Shown here in pieces: positions 13,298 through 25,417 of a stretch of DNA of 64,000 bases. Every line of letters starts with the position of its first letter. Position 1 is the first letter of the stretch. The DNA comes from Phlyctochytrium arcticum. Its lineage: Eukaryota > Chytridiomycota > Chytridiomycetes > Chytridiales > Chytridiaceae. The DNA is taken from assembly GCA_025602905.1 (NCBI GenBank), contig JAHLKI010000005.1:248001-312000 (forward strand), read 5' to 3'. The position numbers were made by a program, and so were the translations under genes. The notes beneath the pieces were generated by a model, which saw only the letters and a program-made list of their open reading frames with translations, ran no database searches and was not told where the DNA came from.

Positions 13298-16200
13298 ATG
13301 GAACTTCAAATCTTGGGGCTATGGGAGAGTTTCGCTGAAAAGTACGCGCGCAATCGCCTCCTACGGACGTGCGCCGACCCAGCCAGTGATCCTCGAAGTT
13401 CCGATATCCCCGTTGACCACAAAAAAGCACCATTCGACGGGGTTTGCTTGCCAGAATGCTCGGTTATTTCCGCTGGCTCACAGGACGTGGAATCTGACAT
13501 CGAATTAGCGATCATTGGACCGTCCGTGTATCAATGTCGTGATGCCAAGCTTCAAATCACCTATACGTCCGACAGATCTGACCGAAGGCCCGTGAATTTC
13601 GCATTCTATGTGAATCTGCTTGCTGATGATGAACTTCCATATGAGCTTTCTGTCAAGAAAATGCGAGCAAGTGGCCGCGCGTCGCATACTGAGAATACCC
13701 GCCGTGCCATTATGGTATTCTTCTCGAGATCTGCGAAGTTATATTTCGAGAATGGCGAGAGTACTGAGATTGCATTGCCTGGCAAAGTTCAGCACGCATG
13801 GCCATTAAGAGTCGGTGTTCTTATTGAGCGAAAGGGTGGGAAAAGTGAGAAAAATTCAACAGCATCATTATACACCCTTTTGCATCAATTGGATCATTTT
13901 CGACCAGTAAAAGTTTGCTCCAATTCGATCGTAGGATCTCCTTCTATTGATCAAACATCGCCTGTCGAACCACAAGAGCAGATAAGGCACTTGGATATTC
14001 GATTTGTATCAGCATGTAAAGAGGAACTTATTATTGCTTTTGATGAGAAGAGTCAACTACATTCTATATGGAAATACAATATGACGAGGGGAACGATGTC
14101 TTGCGATGCTTCCGATATATGTCAGACCAAAACGATACCCACCCTTCATCAGCCATCAAAGGATGCCTTACGCCCCGGTATGATCCTCCGCAAGCTGGTC
14201 GATTTACCACAACCTACGGCATCACCAGTAAGGTAAGCAAGAACCACAGATTGGAAGTAGTATCTTACTCAATTCTAAATTCCATATTCCTCTCCCTTTA
14301 GAACTAAATGCGCTCATTCGGCATTTGTCACCCGCGACTTGTCCGATAAACTCATGTGCTTTTTACCTCTTCACAAGGACACTGAACTTAGAGGTGCGGG
14401 TGAAATCGATGAGATGCTAGTATGCGGCCAGAGTAGCCGCGAACGGATAGATGACTGGGTTGTCCACTCTTCCTTAAGCATGCCAGTACTTTCCGCTGTT
14501 CCTGTGTTTGCAACGAGGTCCAAACACCGCGATGTCCTATTCTTACATGTAAACAACACATTGACCTTGTGGATTGGTCAGAAAGCACTGTTGCGGTGTC
14601 TTTTGCCGGAGGATATCGTTCCCAGAGTCCCAAGCGTAGCCCATCTGCGTCCTAATAAACGGCGAAGAAGCGATGGGATAGCTGGCGCAATACTGGAAAA
14701 TGGCGAAAACATACCCCCTTCCACCTCGGAAGATGAGCCAAGGTCACAAATATATACATCCAACGATTCCGCACGACTGATTTCCTTATCTCAGCCAGCC
14801 CACAATAGAGTGAACCTCGGGCTGGCAGATGGCCGTACACTACGAGCCCAGCTAGCATTCATACCCAAAAACTCTCTGACTCGGTCTTTGTTACAGGCAT
14901 TGCGATGTGCCTTACCAACAAGCGGTTATGGGCAGTTCTACTCTTCTTATCTTACGCGGCATTACTCACCTGATCTTTTGAAACATCCCGGTGACGAAAA
15001 ACAAGAATGGAATGACTGGATATCTACCTTTCAGTCGCTCTTGAACGACGCCAATACGGTGTCGAGCTTTGCGGCAAACGCCGCGGTGGGTGATCTTGCC
15101 CTGACGTTCTCTAGTTTTCTGGGTCCCTGTATGGTCATGCTGCATATCGTATATGAGAAGTTCAAGCTCGATCAATCACAGACTGAAGGTTTCCAATTGC
15201 TGGGATGCTTTATGATACAACTAGCGGACGCAATGCGGTGGCCCGACTACTTTGACCTTTATATAAGGGATGGCTTCCTTCCCTCGTCCGATCTACACCT
15301 GCAAGGTAAATTACCCATGGAGAAACCTTGTTTCATGTATTCAGGCTGACAGATATGAAGATCTCATCTCAGGGGCATATGATTGTCCCATTTTACCCTT
15401 TGAATTTTCCCGGTGGCTTCTACGGATATGTCAAGGATTTACTTGCCAGGACGTCACAGAATATTATTCCCAAGTGCCGAAAATAGGCATGCTTTCTCCT
15501 GCCGAATTGATTGCAGACATTGGTCTTCATGATACAACAAGACTGATACATGCTGCCTTTGGAGAAAGTTTCACGGAAGATTTTCTCATAGACATTGCAT
15601 CAAATTCGAAGCCAGGATATACATCTCCCAGCATCCTACCTTCTGGCACTCGGATGTTAATTTCGCAAGCTTTAGAGGATCGAAGGGCCGCACCGGCCGG
15701 TAATTGGCACACATCCTCGTATAATTTCGTTGCTCGAGAAGACCTGGCGCAGCTTTTTGGAAAGTCAACTGCTACTTTTCCGTCGTTCGAAATGCAAACC
15801 ACAAGTCAGCTCTCCATACCAGATAGTGACGGGATTGAGTTGATAGTCAATGAGCTGACCAATGTTCGTTTCGTTCACGACCGGCGTGTCGATGAAGTTC
15901 GACGGATGATTCAGTCCACAAACCCGCGGTCTCTGGACGTCGAAATCACTTTAGATGCCGAAGAAAGTGACTTCCACGCAGAGCAACAATCACACCTGCA
16001 AGTATTGGCGCAGAAAGTTTTTGGACTTCCTGTAGCACGCACAGCATTCACCTTCGGCTTAGCGACTGCTCAGCTGACGCAGGCGGTAGTTATACCAAAA
16101 TTGGAAGTGTCGGCCCGCCTGCCACCCATGAATGCCATTGTTCAATTGGACATACCCAAAAGCAACCCACCAACGGTGATTTGGCCTTATTTTCATAATG

Positions 16201-18751
16201 GTGTTGCTACAGGTGCATCACTGGTGCCTGATTGTCCTGAAATAACTGGGACCTGGATCATTTTCAATGCGCCGACTCTTGCAGAAGATGGTAGGAGAAT
16301 ACTCGAAAGCAAACACGCTGGATTTCTGCTTGGCTTGGGTTTAACGGGAAACTTACGCAAGATGAATCTGTACGACCTGGTTGATTATATGAATCTGAAG
16401 GATGAGCTGACTGCAATCGCGTTGCTCTTGGGACTGGCCGCGACTCACAAAGGAGACCAAGACATGCGTCACACGCGACTATGTTATTCTCACGTTGAGC
16501 CGGCGGAAGACATATCTGGCAAACCTACAGGGACAGATGTTAAGCCGGCAGCATTGCTCAGCATTGGCCTGCTCTATGCTGGATCCGTAGCTCGCCTGCA
16601 TACTGAGAAGATGCTGTATCTATTACAGGCTATGGATGAGGATGACACTGACATTCCCGAAGCTAAACGTGAAAGCTGCTCGCTAGCGTGTGGTTTGGCA
16701 CTGGTAAGTGTACTCGTTGCCCGCCCATATGACCATGACTGACCAGTAGCATGCAGGGTCTGATTGTGCTCGGAAATATTTCATCGTCTCAGGCAGCAGG
16801 CATAGCCGATGTATTCCTTGGGGAACGGCTGCTGAAATTTGCTTTAGGAAAGACCCGTCCATATATTGCTGCAAGTGCAACTGTCGCATTAGGGCTTATA
16901 TATCTGAAGACACATGATCCAATGATTGCTAAACGATTGGCGATCCCGTCTTCGGTTTTCTTTCTTCGAAAGCTCAGACCAGATGTCCTTTTATTGCGAG
17001 TTTTGGCACAGAACATGATTCTTTGGGACAACATACGCCCAGATTCAGCGTGGATTGAATCCTGTGTCCCAAAGTACATTAGAAGCGGCGGCAATGGCAA
17101 CTTTGGACCTAATGACGACGCAGACCTCTTCAATCAAGCCAGTTGGTATATTGAAACTGGGGCATGCCTTTGCATTGGCTTGCGTTTTGCAGGAACTCAT
17201 AATGCAGCCGCTCAAGAGACCCTTTTGACAGTGTTAAAAAACTATATGGCGTTGGCCGGCGGACAAGGTGGGTTGCTGTCATTCAATGCGTGTCCGAAGT
17301 CTTGTTTAACGATTGCTGCAGCTACAAACTTTTCGCAAAAGTTGAACAGAACGATTTTGCGTAATTGCATAAGCGTTGTCGTAACGGCCTTGTGTGTCGT
17401 CGCATCCGGATCAGGGGATTTAAGCATTCTGCGAGTGTTGCGGCAACTTCATGACCGGACAGCAAGTGAAGTCAACTATGGTCACCATATGGCGGTCAAT
17501 ATGGCATTGGGATTCTTGTTTCTTGGGGGTTCTACATTCGGATTTGGAAACAGCAATTTATCGGTAGCTTCTCTTATTTGCGCGCTATACCCTCGATACC
17601 CTTTATCTGTGGACGATAACGAAGGCCATCTTCAGGCGTTCCGTCATCTCTGGGTCCTTGCAATTGAAACCCGTTGTCTGGTTACCAAGGATGTACGAAC
17701 TAAGGCACTATGTCGTGTCCCGGTGTCCATCACGACTACAAACAAGGAAATCCGCCAAACGCTAACTCCCTGCCTTCTACCTCCTATCGAGCAAATCGAG
17801 ATGATACGCACGGATAATTCGCGATATTGGCCAATTATTCTAGAGGTGGCAACGAACAAAACCCATCAAGATATTTTGAGGGTTGGGCGAGAATTATGCC
17901 TTCGGCGCAAACTGGGGCATCTTTCGTATAAGGAGGTAAGAAGCTCTCAGAACATCAACATTCGGTCTTATTTCGCTTACCACCATACGCAGATTGTGGA
18001 AGATGAGACGGCATCGTCTTCGGCACTGGACGCATTAGCGCTCTTGGATTCTGACGCGGATACTGTCAAAGAAGCCCTATCAGAAGCCAAAGGTTTGCTG
18101 GATTTCATCATCAAAGATGTCCCAGATCCGAATGATTCTGACACGGATCCCGTACGACTGGAATTCTGCACAATGGTGATTGATGAGTGCATAAGACTGG
18201 ATCGTGCTGATGCTTTTCAAGTATATGTGTGGCTGGATAGAGTCATCCGTCATTTACGTGACGAGCTGAATTCTGCGACCATGTGGGACCTCAAGCACAT
18301 CTTTGCCTTGTACGGTCCGGACTCTCGTTTCGCAATAACTACTCCTTTGGTGCGAGCCGACTTTATCGATTATGCCGCAGCTGAAGTGGAGGTATTCATG
18401 CGGGGCTTAGAAGATGGAACGGAGGTACTTGGATACCTTGGTGCGCAAGAGCCGCTGCTGCTGAAGGACGTACTTTTGTCTGTGGACAGAAGTCATACCA
18501 CATTGGGCACATTACCAAAGGAAGCCATCAGACTTACGAACGCGTATAAAGTGTACCGGGAATGGCCGTCTAATTGTGAGATAAGATGGATCCAGCAACT
18601 TCTTAAAGTCATCCTTAGGGATACCCAGCCGGCTGAAGCAACATCAATACTGGAATCGACAGTCAGTCATCACTTGCCGCATCTTCTACCACGGACCGTC
18701 AAGAAAGTAGTTCAGCATATTTATAGTCTAGATGGGCACATCGGTTCTTAG
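13298..18751 (+). CDS. APC1: Anaphase-promoting complex subunit 1 (APC1)
   Basis: APC1 is the largest scaffold subunit of the APC/C, the nuclear E3 ligase that triggers anaphase and mitotic exit. Exons are 13298-14232, 14302-15305, 15361-16703, 16757-17935 and 17993-18751, 1739 residues, with introns of 53-69 bp. The N-terminal beta-propeller region is divergent. The C-terminal half has the proteasome/cyclosome (PC) repeats: SCSLACGLALGLIVLGN spanning an intron, SATVALGLIYLKTH, and the strongly conserved EVNYGHHMAVNMALGFLFLG followed by AFRHLWVLAIETRCLVTKDV. PDVLLLRVLAQNMILWDN is also typical. Intron 15306-15360 was chosen over a shorter alternative because only it keeps the frame (LHLQ|DLISGAYDCP). 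It ends 76 bp before the convergent small gene. Confidence 0.95.
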
Positions 18752-18826
18752 TTTTGGAAATAGCCAGTGGCACGCCATGCTTTGTAAATAGAAAGTTTGT
18801 ACTGTATTTTACATTGAACAAGGATA

Positions 18827-19246
18827 TCATTCCTTCCTAGATTTTGACCGGAGGAGTTCCTCAAGGGCAGCATCAGCTTCAGCCCGTTCCATTCGCTCTT
18901 TGGCCACTTTCTTCGCCTCTGAGCTGCGTAAAATGTCATCTGAGAAGCGCCAGGGTCGCCTGTGAGAAATATCCTTCTTTTCAGCCCAATTTTCGACCTA
19001 CAGTATCCAGATTTGATGACACCGAATTCCAATATCCCTCCCATTACCAAGCCTATTCCAAAGCACCTAGCATAAAAGCTAGGAGGTGCCCGCGGTAACG
19101 GCTGAAAAGATTGGTCAGTATCGACATGAGGGCATTTGTGTACACAGGTCAAAAAATCTCCTTGTCCCGTCTAGATCTGTGACTGGAGGTGCCCGGAGGC
19201 TATTATATACCTTGAAGTAAGCGGCAGTTTGAGCTTTTGTCGCCAT
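18827..19246 (-). CDS. 82-residue single-pass protein, UQCC5/SMIM4-like
   Basis: This small gene was assembled from three exons (minus): 19246-19211, 19101-19002 and 18939-18827, exactly 83 codons with stop. A Pro/Arg-rich N-terminus is followed by one hydrophobic segment (about residues 22-43, FYARCFGIGLVMGGILEFGV), then IKSGYYDILRSSEAKK and a charged helix (KERMERAEADAALEELL). Gly-Gly-x-x-Glu-x-x-x-Ile inside the membrane segment followed by a Tyr-Asp and a charged tail resembles UQCC5/SMIM4, a mitochondrial complex III assembly factor; this is a similarity of layout and short motif only. Strong donors (gtatat, gtaggt), frame continuity and compact size support a real gene. It could instead belong to another small inner-membrane family. 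Confidence 0.6.
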
Positions 19247-19503
19247 GATATTCCCAACGACAAGCCGAAGTCAGATCGGTTGTTTCGGAGTTGTGGTCAC
19301 CGCGGCCAGACCGCAGCCACCGCAGCTTCAAATCTTGCCCGCGTAGGATTTTGCGGAAAGACATCTGGAAAGGGATTGTGATCCCTACACTCACTCATCA
19401 AGCGTCCAGTATCCAGGGAACAAATCTACAAGATCCCATAGATACAAGTTGAAGTTCAGGCCAGGCGTCCCAGGCTAAGGCCCGGGTTGCGGATCCGAAC
19501 ACC

Positions 19504-20196
19504 ATGGCAAATCAAACTACCAACGAAGCGTCAAACATTCACGGGACAAATCCCTGGACAAATCCTCAATTTCTTATTGAAAAGATCATTCGAACTCGAA
19601 TTTACGACTCTATCTATTGGAAAGAATCATGCTTTGCTTTGACCACTGAGACTTATTATCGACAAGGCTGCCTCGTTGAACAGTATTGGCGGGCAATACG
19701 GAAATCAGAAACCGACAGAGTTTCTGTGTTTGGCACTGAAGCTTCTGCAGCTACAACCGGAAAAGGAAGTTGTACGTCTTTACATACAGAATGAGGACTA
19801 TAAGTATCTCCGGGCGTTGGGGGCGTTCCATTTGAGATTAACGGGCTCGACCATGGAGGTGTATCAGTACCTGGAACCTCTACTACTGGACTTTCGAAAA
19901 CTTCGGAAGAGAAATATAAGTACGTTTTCCGTTCTTGTGATCGTGCATGAATCCAGTGAGCTAATAGATGCAATATAGATGGGCAATTTCAACTTACGCA
20001 TATGGATGAATTCGTTGGTGAGCTATTGACGTCGGACCGAGTGTGCGATGTTATTCTACCCCGAATCACTAAGCGTCACGTTCTGGAACGTAAAGGTGAC
20101 TTGGAACCGAGGATTAGCCCGTTGGAAGATGGTACGGAAGGAGAAAGCATAGAGACGGATCGGTGGAAGGATGCCCCAAATACACCAAAAAGTTGA
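19504..20196 (+). pseudogene. Truncated, frameshifted PRP38 duplicate
   Basis: This is a partial copy of the PRP38 gene at 7331-8704, in opposite orientation and about 11 kb away. The start region is nearly identical to the parent but has a 12-bp in-frame duplication (HGTNPWTNPQF versus HGTNPQF) and then one inserted T in GAGACTTATTATCG near 19650. That base shifts the frame, so the first frame stops at 19791. Parent-like sequence resumes in another frame (GGQYGNQKPTEFL, LLDFRKLRKR) and in a third block (MDEFVGELLTSDRVCDVI). The parental intron is retained, so this is a DNA-level duplication, not a retrocopy. It ends at the start of the RS region, which is absent. About 40 bp of upstream flank is also shared. 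Confidence 0.9.
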
Positions 20197-20313
20197 GTCT
20201 TCCGACGTTGTTACCTGCATTGTTCTGCTTGGGCATTCATTCTTAAATTTCGCAAAATTTGACATCCTCCCGATCGATCCGAAATAGTCAAGTGCTTAAG
20301 TTTTTGTCATATC

Positions 20314-20370
20314 AGGGAGCGTCTCGAGCGCCTTATAGCCTAAATTTTACGGGCGCCCGAGACGCTCCCT
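20314..20370. repeat. Inverted repeat with 13-bp perfect arms
   Basis: AGGGAGCGTCTCG at 20314-20326 is repeated exactly in inverse as CGAGACGCTCCCT at 20358-20370, with inner GCGCC/GGCGC pairing and an A/T-rich loop. The element sits in the ~400-bp gap between the PRP38 pseudogene and USE1. It could fold as a strong hairpin or be a miniature transposon remnant. I could not find a clear target-site duplication. Confidence 0.8.
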
Positions 20371-20600
20371 AGATCAGTCATTTGAATTTTGTCATGGCAG
20401 TGATGTTATATGGCCCTGGGCTGCTTTGGCTACATACGGTACCAAGTCCACAGATATGAAAGGTCCAAAAATTGTTCGGTGGCGATGCTCGTTGATTTAT
20501 GACAGTGCAAATTAATATTCCTGAATCCTGATTCTTGGAAGTTTGTACACTTCGAATTTCAAAGATAGCAAAACCCCATCTATGAACACAGGAGCTTCTC

Positions 20601-21940
20601 ATGCGTCAATCAAACGTCAAACCTGAAGTAAACCTCCGTCGGCTTCTCAATCGCTGCGAAGCAAGTTTGTCTCCAACTTCTTCGCAAGACATTGTCGACC
20701 CAGCCAAATACGAATCTGTAAGGTCCGCAACTTCCGCTTGTCAACGTATGACTGACTTACGGAATTTAGAACATAATATACCTCCATCGCCTGTTGAGTC
20801 TAATTGAGCAGGACCCTTCTCGCAGTTGTGATGATTCCATTTTGAGCGAGTATAAGCGTCGCGTGGAGCAGTTGGAGACGCTTCTCGATCGAGACCGTTT
20901 GGTAGTTTTGTACTCAGTGACTTTCATTTGGAACGTGAGTGTTGACTGAAAAGTATAGCTGAGCTCGGTTGGTCGAACAGTCTCGAGTCTACGAAACTTG
21001 ACTGTTCTTTCTGATGGCGATGGGAGAGACGTGCGCCCGGAACTTGAGGCGACAAATTCGATGCTTGCCCTACAACGACGAGCCGAGGATGACATTCGAA
21101 TGGAGTTATTGGGTGTAAGTCACCAGTTGCACGTCATCGCTTCCCTGGATTGAGGTTTATGCCCCCGTTCGCAGAGACAAGACAGCAAAGGCAGTGAAGC
21201 AAAGGAAACGCCGATGCCAACTCCGTCATTGATAGGTTATGACACTTCGCTCGGAGATGCGCGAGATGGTAAAGGCATAGACTGGAATTCAGATTAAAAA
21301 CAATGGCTAATCTTATTTGTAGAACTACTCTCCACACCACAACGTGATCTCCGGAAACGGAGGTGAGTCTGTAGATTTGCCATCGTTTTAATCCGTACTC
21401 ATTTTAAACGCCTGAAAGACCGAGCATGGACAAATCATCCATCACGGATCTAGCATCGTTGACGGAACCACCATCCCAATCTCAGATATTAGCCCGTGAC
21501 AAGCGTCTTCATGAACAAATGACTCAGGAGTTGTCAACTATGGCTCGTCAGTTGAAAATGAACAGTCTTGCACTGTCTGAGGGGCTGAAGAAGGACGCAA
21601 AGGTACTTCTTAGAATCTGATTGACGAGGCATCTCCTTCTGAAATGGCAAACTAGGTTGTAAGCGAAGCCTCAACGCACCTCAATGCTAATACGACACGA
21701 CTTTCCCGGGAATCCACTCGGCTTACAAAATTGAACGCATCTGCCAGAACTACAACGTGGATAAAATGGATGGTTGTCATCGGGGTTTGTCTGGTGTTTG
21801 TGTTGACCGTGGGGGTCATGCGAGTCGTTGGACCCCGCCGCACATTTACAACCACGAAGGCGCCAAAGGTAGTTACGGGGGGTGATGTTACCAATATAGC
21901 ACAAGATGCCCAGACGGGGGGATCGTGGTGGTGGACATGA
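20601..21940 (+). CDS. USE1: Vesicle transport SNARE USE1
   Basis: USE1 is the ER Qc-type SNARE for Golgi-to-ER retrograde fusion, acting with Sec20, Sec22 and Ufe1/syntaxin-18. Seven exons: 20601-20717, 20770-20901, 20959-21114, 21175-21268, 21323-21362, 21419-21602 and 21656-21940; 335 residues. The N-terminus (VNLRRLLNRCEASL) and the pre-SNARE ELLSTPQRDLRKRR resemble animal USE1 (ELLG...VRKR). The SNARE stretch is EQMTQELSTMARQLKMNS then SEASTHLNANTTRLSRE. A tail anchor at about residues 276-299 (WIKWMVVIGVCLVFVLTVGV) follows. Unusually, about 36 residues continue past the membrane segment into the lumen, ending in tryptophans; most USE1 proteins stop soon after the anchor. Confidence 0.88.
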
Positions 21941-22675
21941 TGAACGCAATATATGCCCTTGTCGAAGATACCTGCGGCATTAACAGTCAGTGTCCAATGC
22001 AAGTTGTGGAACAGGATATCGACAAGACGCTCTGGTCTCTTCAATGATATTCCATCATCTCTATGGATTAGCTTACGGTGAACGGCAAGGGCGTACCCCG
22101 AGAGCTAGTGCAGGCAACGCGTGGAGGTTCTGCTCATCGATGACTTCTCATGGAAGTAACCGCCTGGATTATAAGACCTGTCCCTGTGGCCGTCACTCGA
22201 AAGGGGTAATCTCCCGAAGCCCTCAAATACTTCTGTGCCATCTGCAAGTAGAAGCGACAAAGTCTGCGGATACGCCTTGGACCAAATGTAGCTGAAGATA
22301 GTGGCGTCAATCACATATGTAGCGGAGGGCGTGGAGGTGCAGAGGACCGTAATAAGTACTATCATGCACTTCAATGGTGGAATCACATCAAACCTTCCCA
22401 TTGAACTTGAATTCCACCTTGAAAGAAACATCTGTAACTATAACACCAAGCCAATCCGGGACTCTGATGGTCCTCATTCATATTTCCGTGTTATGCAGGT
22501 ACCATATATTGCATTTTTCTATAGCGGTAGTATCCGTTCAAGCTGCCGCTCGTCGTGACGTAAAATTGACTGAGTGCCGGGGCCGGAACCCTAGTTCGCG
22601 ATCGAGCAAATCCTGGAGCAAGTCTGCCCAAGATCTTTACTTGGACTCATTCTTGCAACAACTCATTGAGCAAGA
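21941..22675. other. Region between USE1 and the GH20 gene
   Basis: No gene is assigned. One plus-strand segment at about 22289-22499 is open and protein-like (SNLPIELEFHLERNICN), bounded by an acceptor-like AG and a donor-like gtacca. A second segment, 22480-22670, encodes a hydrophobic stretch followed by polar sequence (LYLDSFLQQLIEQE) and abuts the GH20 start codon. Either could be 5' exons of the GH20 gene (a signal peptide exon would make sense) or a separate decayed gene. I could not find a splice path that joins them in frame. Confidence 0.35.
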
Positions 22676-25370
22676 ATGATTACCGATTATCAAGCAGAGG
22701 CCTTGATGCCAGGGACTCAGGCAGCAAGCAACGATCATACTGGACATACACCGGCCCAAGAGCTGACTCCTGCCGTGGGATGTGAAGATCTAGGCACGGC
22801 CAATACATTCGAGGAGGCCAACCCTGATCAACCATATATTGGTGCCGACGGTATAACCATTGCAGCAGAAGGTGTGGAAGAGACTTACATGGAAGGACCA
22901 ACACCTAGTCCGCCACCACAACGTGCTGGCCTGCTACCAATCTGGCTGGTAGCGGAGGACTATCCTGATGACATATCTGCGGCACTGGGGGAGGTTGCGG
23001 CATACTGCGTGCATCGCAATTTCAAGACGCGAGAAGCCATGGAGGACTCTCAGGATGTTGAACGGATCCCGGTTCGGTGAGCGGGTGTCCTGATTTGCCA
23101 GTGTATGCTTTGATTTATGTCCAAAAAAGGTTTGTTTACGATGAGCAGATCGCTGCAAGAACGGTGACCGTTAGGCCCTCTCATATGAACCACTGTCAAC
23201 TACCAGAAAATGAGGCATTTTGCATTTATGTCACGTACAAAAGACGGAATGACGGTATACTGAAACCTCAAATCACTTTACCTCGAAAGTACTAAATCTC
23301 GGAACAGCTTTCCGTGCGCTTGGTCGAATGCTTGGCGTTCTATTTGAATTACGAGTACGTTCTGACTTGGCTTCAGTCATGTTGTGGGAGGAGACCGCAC
23401 AATTTGAAACCCTTGGGTAAGTTGCAGCACTCCTATGGGTAGCAACAGTTTTAAACTCACATGGCCACCGGTAGTGTTATGCTTGACAACAGCAGATGTG
23501 CGGTTATGAACATGGATACGGTATTCTATATGCTGCGCACATGTGCCTTGCTTGGAATGAATACGTTTCAACTGTATACCGAGGACACCTACCAGGTTTT
23601 GTAGTCAAGTCACCCTCCATTTCGACCGTTCTTAACAAATTTGGCCATTTGGAAGATCGAGGATGAGCCCTTCTTCGGATACCTCCGTGGGGGCTTCACG
23701 CAGGATGACATGAGCATGATCGATAACTATGCATCCAATTTTGGAATCGAGGTGTGTGGATGCTTCCGTGCCCATCTGTATACGGGTCCTGAAAGTCTTC
23801 ATTAGGTGTTCCCTTGCATTCAAACTCTTGGACATTTGGGGCAGGTTCTTCAATGGCCAAGATTCGCAAGTGTGCGAGAGTAAGCAAACACTTCTAGCAG
23901 CTTAAAGACCGGCATTAACACGATGCTTAGTACACACGAGGTCATTCTCGCTGGATCAGAAGAAACATATCAACTTATTGAAAAGATGCTGCGTGCAGCA
24001 ACAAAACCGCTTCAGTCGAAGCGCATTCACATAGGCATGGACGAGGTGGGCAGTCGCCATTGCAGTGTGGGATTTCTCTACTAACGCAACCTTTTGCAAA
24101 GGCACATGGGGTTGGAGAAGGTCGTTACAAGCAAATCTTTGGCGATAAAGACAGCAGCGAAGTGTTTCTGGCTCACTTGACGCGCGTACAGCAGATGTGC
24201 AAAGATCTTGGACTCAAGCCAATGGTGTGGTCAGACATGCTATTTACCTTGGCCGCCAAGAACAGCTCCTTGCAAAGCTACTACGAAACAGCAGATCTGC
24301 CGCAAGAGATGAAACACAATATGCCGGAAGATCTTGAGCTTGTTTACTGGGACTATTATCATACGCAACCGGATGCATACTCTCGCAAGATCGAGCAGCA
24401 CCGGGACCTTGGATTTGAACCGTGGGTTGCTGGAGGGATCTGGTCTTGGAACCGTCTGTTCAGCGCCTTGCCATTTTCGTTCGCAGCTTCAGATGCTTGT
24501 CTCAAAGCCTGCAAGCGCGATCGGGTGAAAAACGTTTTTGTCACGACATGGGGGGATGACGGCAACGAGTGCGATATCATGTCAGCTTTGCCTGGATTTG
24601 TCCACTACTCAGAGCACTGCTACACTGCAAATGATGATGTTGACTTTTCGGCCATCAAACGTACATTCGCTGGAGTCTGCGGCGGAAACCTGGATGATTT
24701 CATGTATACCGCAAAACTTGATGTTCCTCTCGAAAGCATGGACAAGAGCCGGTTTCCACCCAACGTCTCCAAATGGCTCCTATGGAACGACCCTTTCTAC
24801 GGTTTCTTCACCCCACAATATGAAGGAATAGATCTGGCAGCACAGTATCGAGAAATTGGCAAGCGACTAAGCAACGTATGCACTGGCGATTGCCTGCAAT
24901 TGTATCCGTTAAATGAGCGGCTGGAGTTTGGCGTCAAGATGGCCCATGTCTTGTCTCTGAAGGCGGAATTGCGACAAAAGCTCGTTGAGGCGTGGAAAAG
25001 CTCGGATCAAAAGTCTCAGCTTTACAATTTCGCGCGCGGACCATTGCAAGAATTGCGACAAGCAACGGATGCTCTCTGGAAATATCACCGTGACAAAGTC
25101 TGGTTGGCTACGTATCGACCTTTTGGTATGGAGATCATAGAGATGCGCTATGGGGCGTTACGGACGCGCTTGGAAACTCTACAAGATCGGATCATTGCAT
25201 TCTGCGAAGACGACGGCGAGCAACGTGTCAATACCGCGTACCCGAGTGCTAGGCCTGATCTGCCAGAGCTTGATGTCGAGTTGCGAGAAGTATACACCGG
25301 TGTGGGATTGGAAGCAGTACTGGACTTTGCACGCGCGTATACACCCAACAGGGCACTTGGCACAGGATAG
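22676..25370 (+). CDS. Glycoside hydrolase family 20 beta-N-acetylhexosaminidase
   Basis: Predicted to remove terminal GlcNAc/GalNAc from glycans. Exons are 22676-23076, 23130-23254, 23308-23416, 23475-23595, 23656-23751, 23806-23879, 23931-24045 and 24102-25370; 769 residues, introns 51-60 bp, one with a perfect TACTAAC. The GH20 barrel begins TLGVMLDNSRCAVMNMDTV and LGMNTFQLYTEDTYQ, passes FPCIQTLGHLGQVLQWPR, and has the catalytic Asp-Glu in RIHIGMDEAHGVGEGRY (about residues 346-347), then GLKPMVWSDMLF, WDYYHTQPDAY and VFVTTWGDDGNECD. It looks like the GH20C/HEXD-type group, whose members often lack a signal peptide. The start at 22676 is provisional, because an in-frame stop lies 9 bp upstream but upstream exons are possible. 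The C-terminal ~300 residues are helical. Confidence 0.88.
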
Positions 25371-25417
25371 ACTCAACCACATGTAATATAATCAAATCAC
25401 AAATCTATGGGTAAATT

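Noticed and set aside
15306..15344. 39-bp intron in APC1 ending at the first CAG
   Set aside because: It joins the exons out of frame (immediate TGA). The 55-bp alternative ending at 15360 restores the frame.
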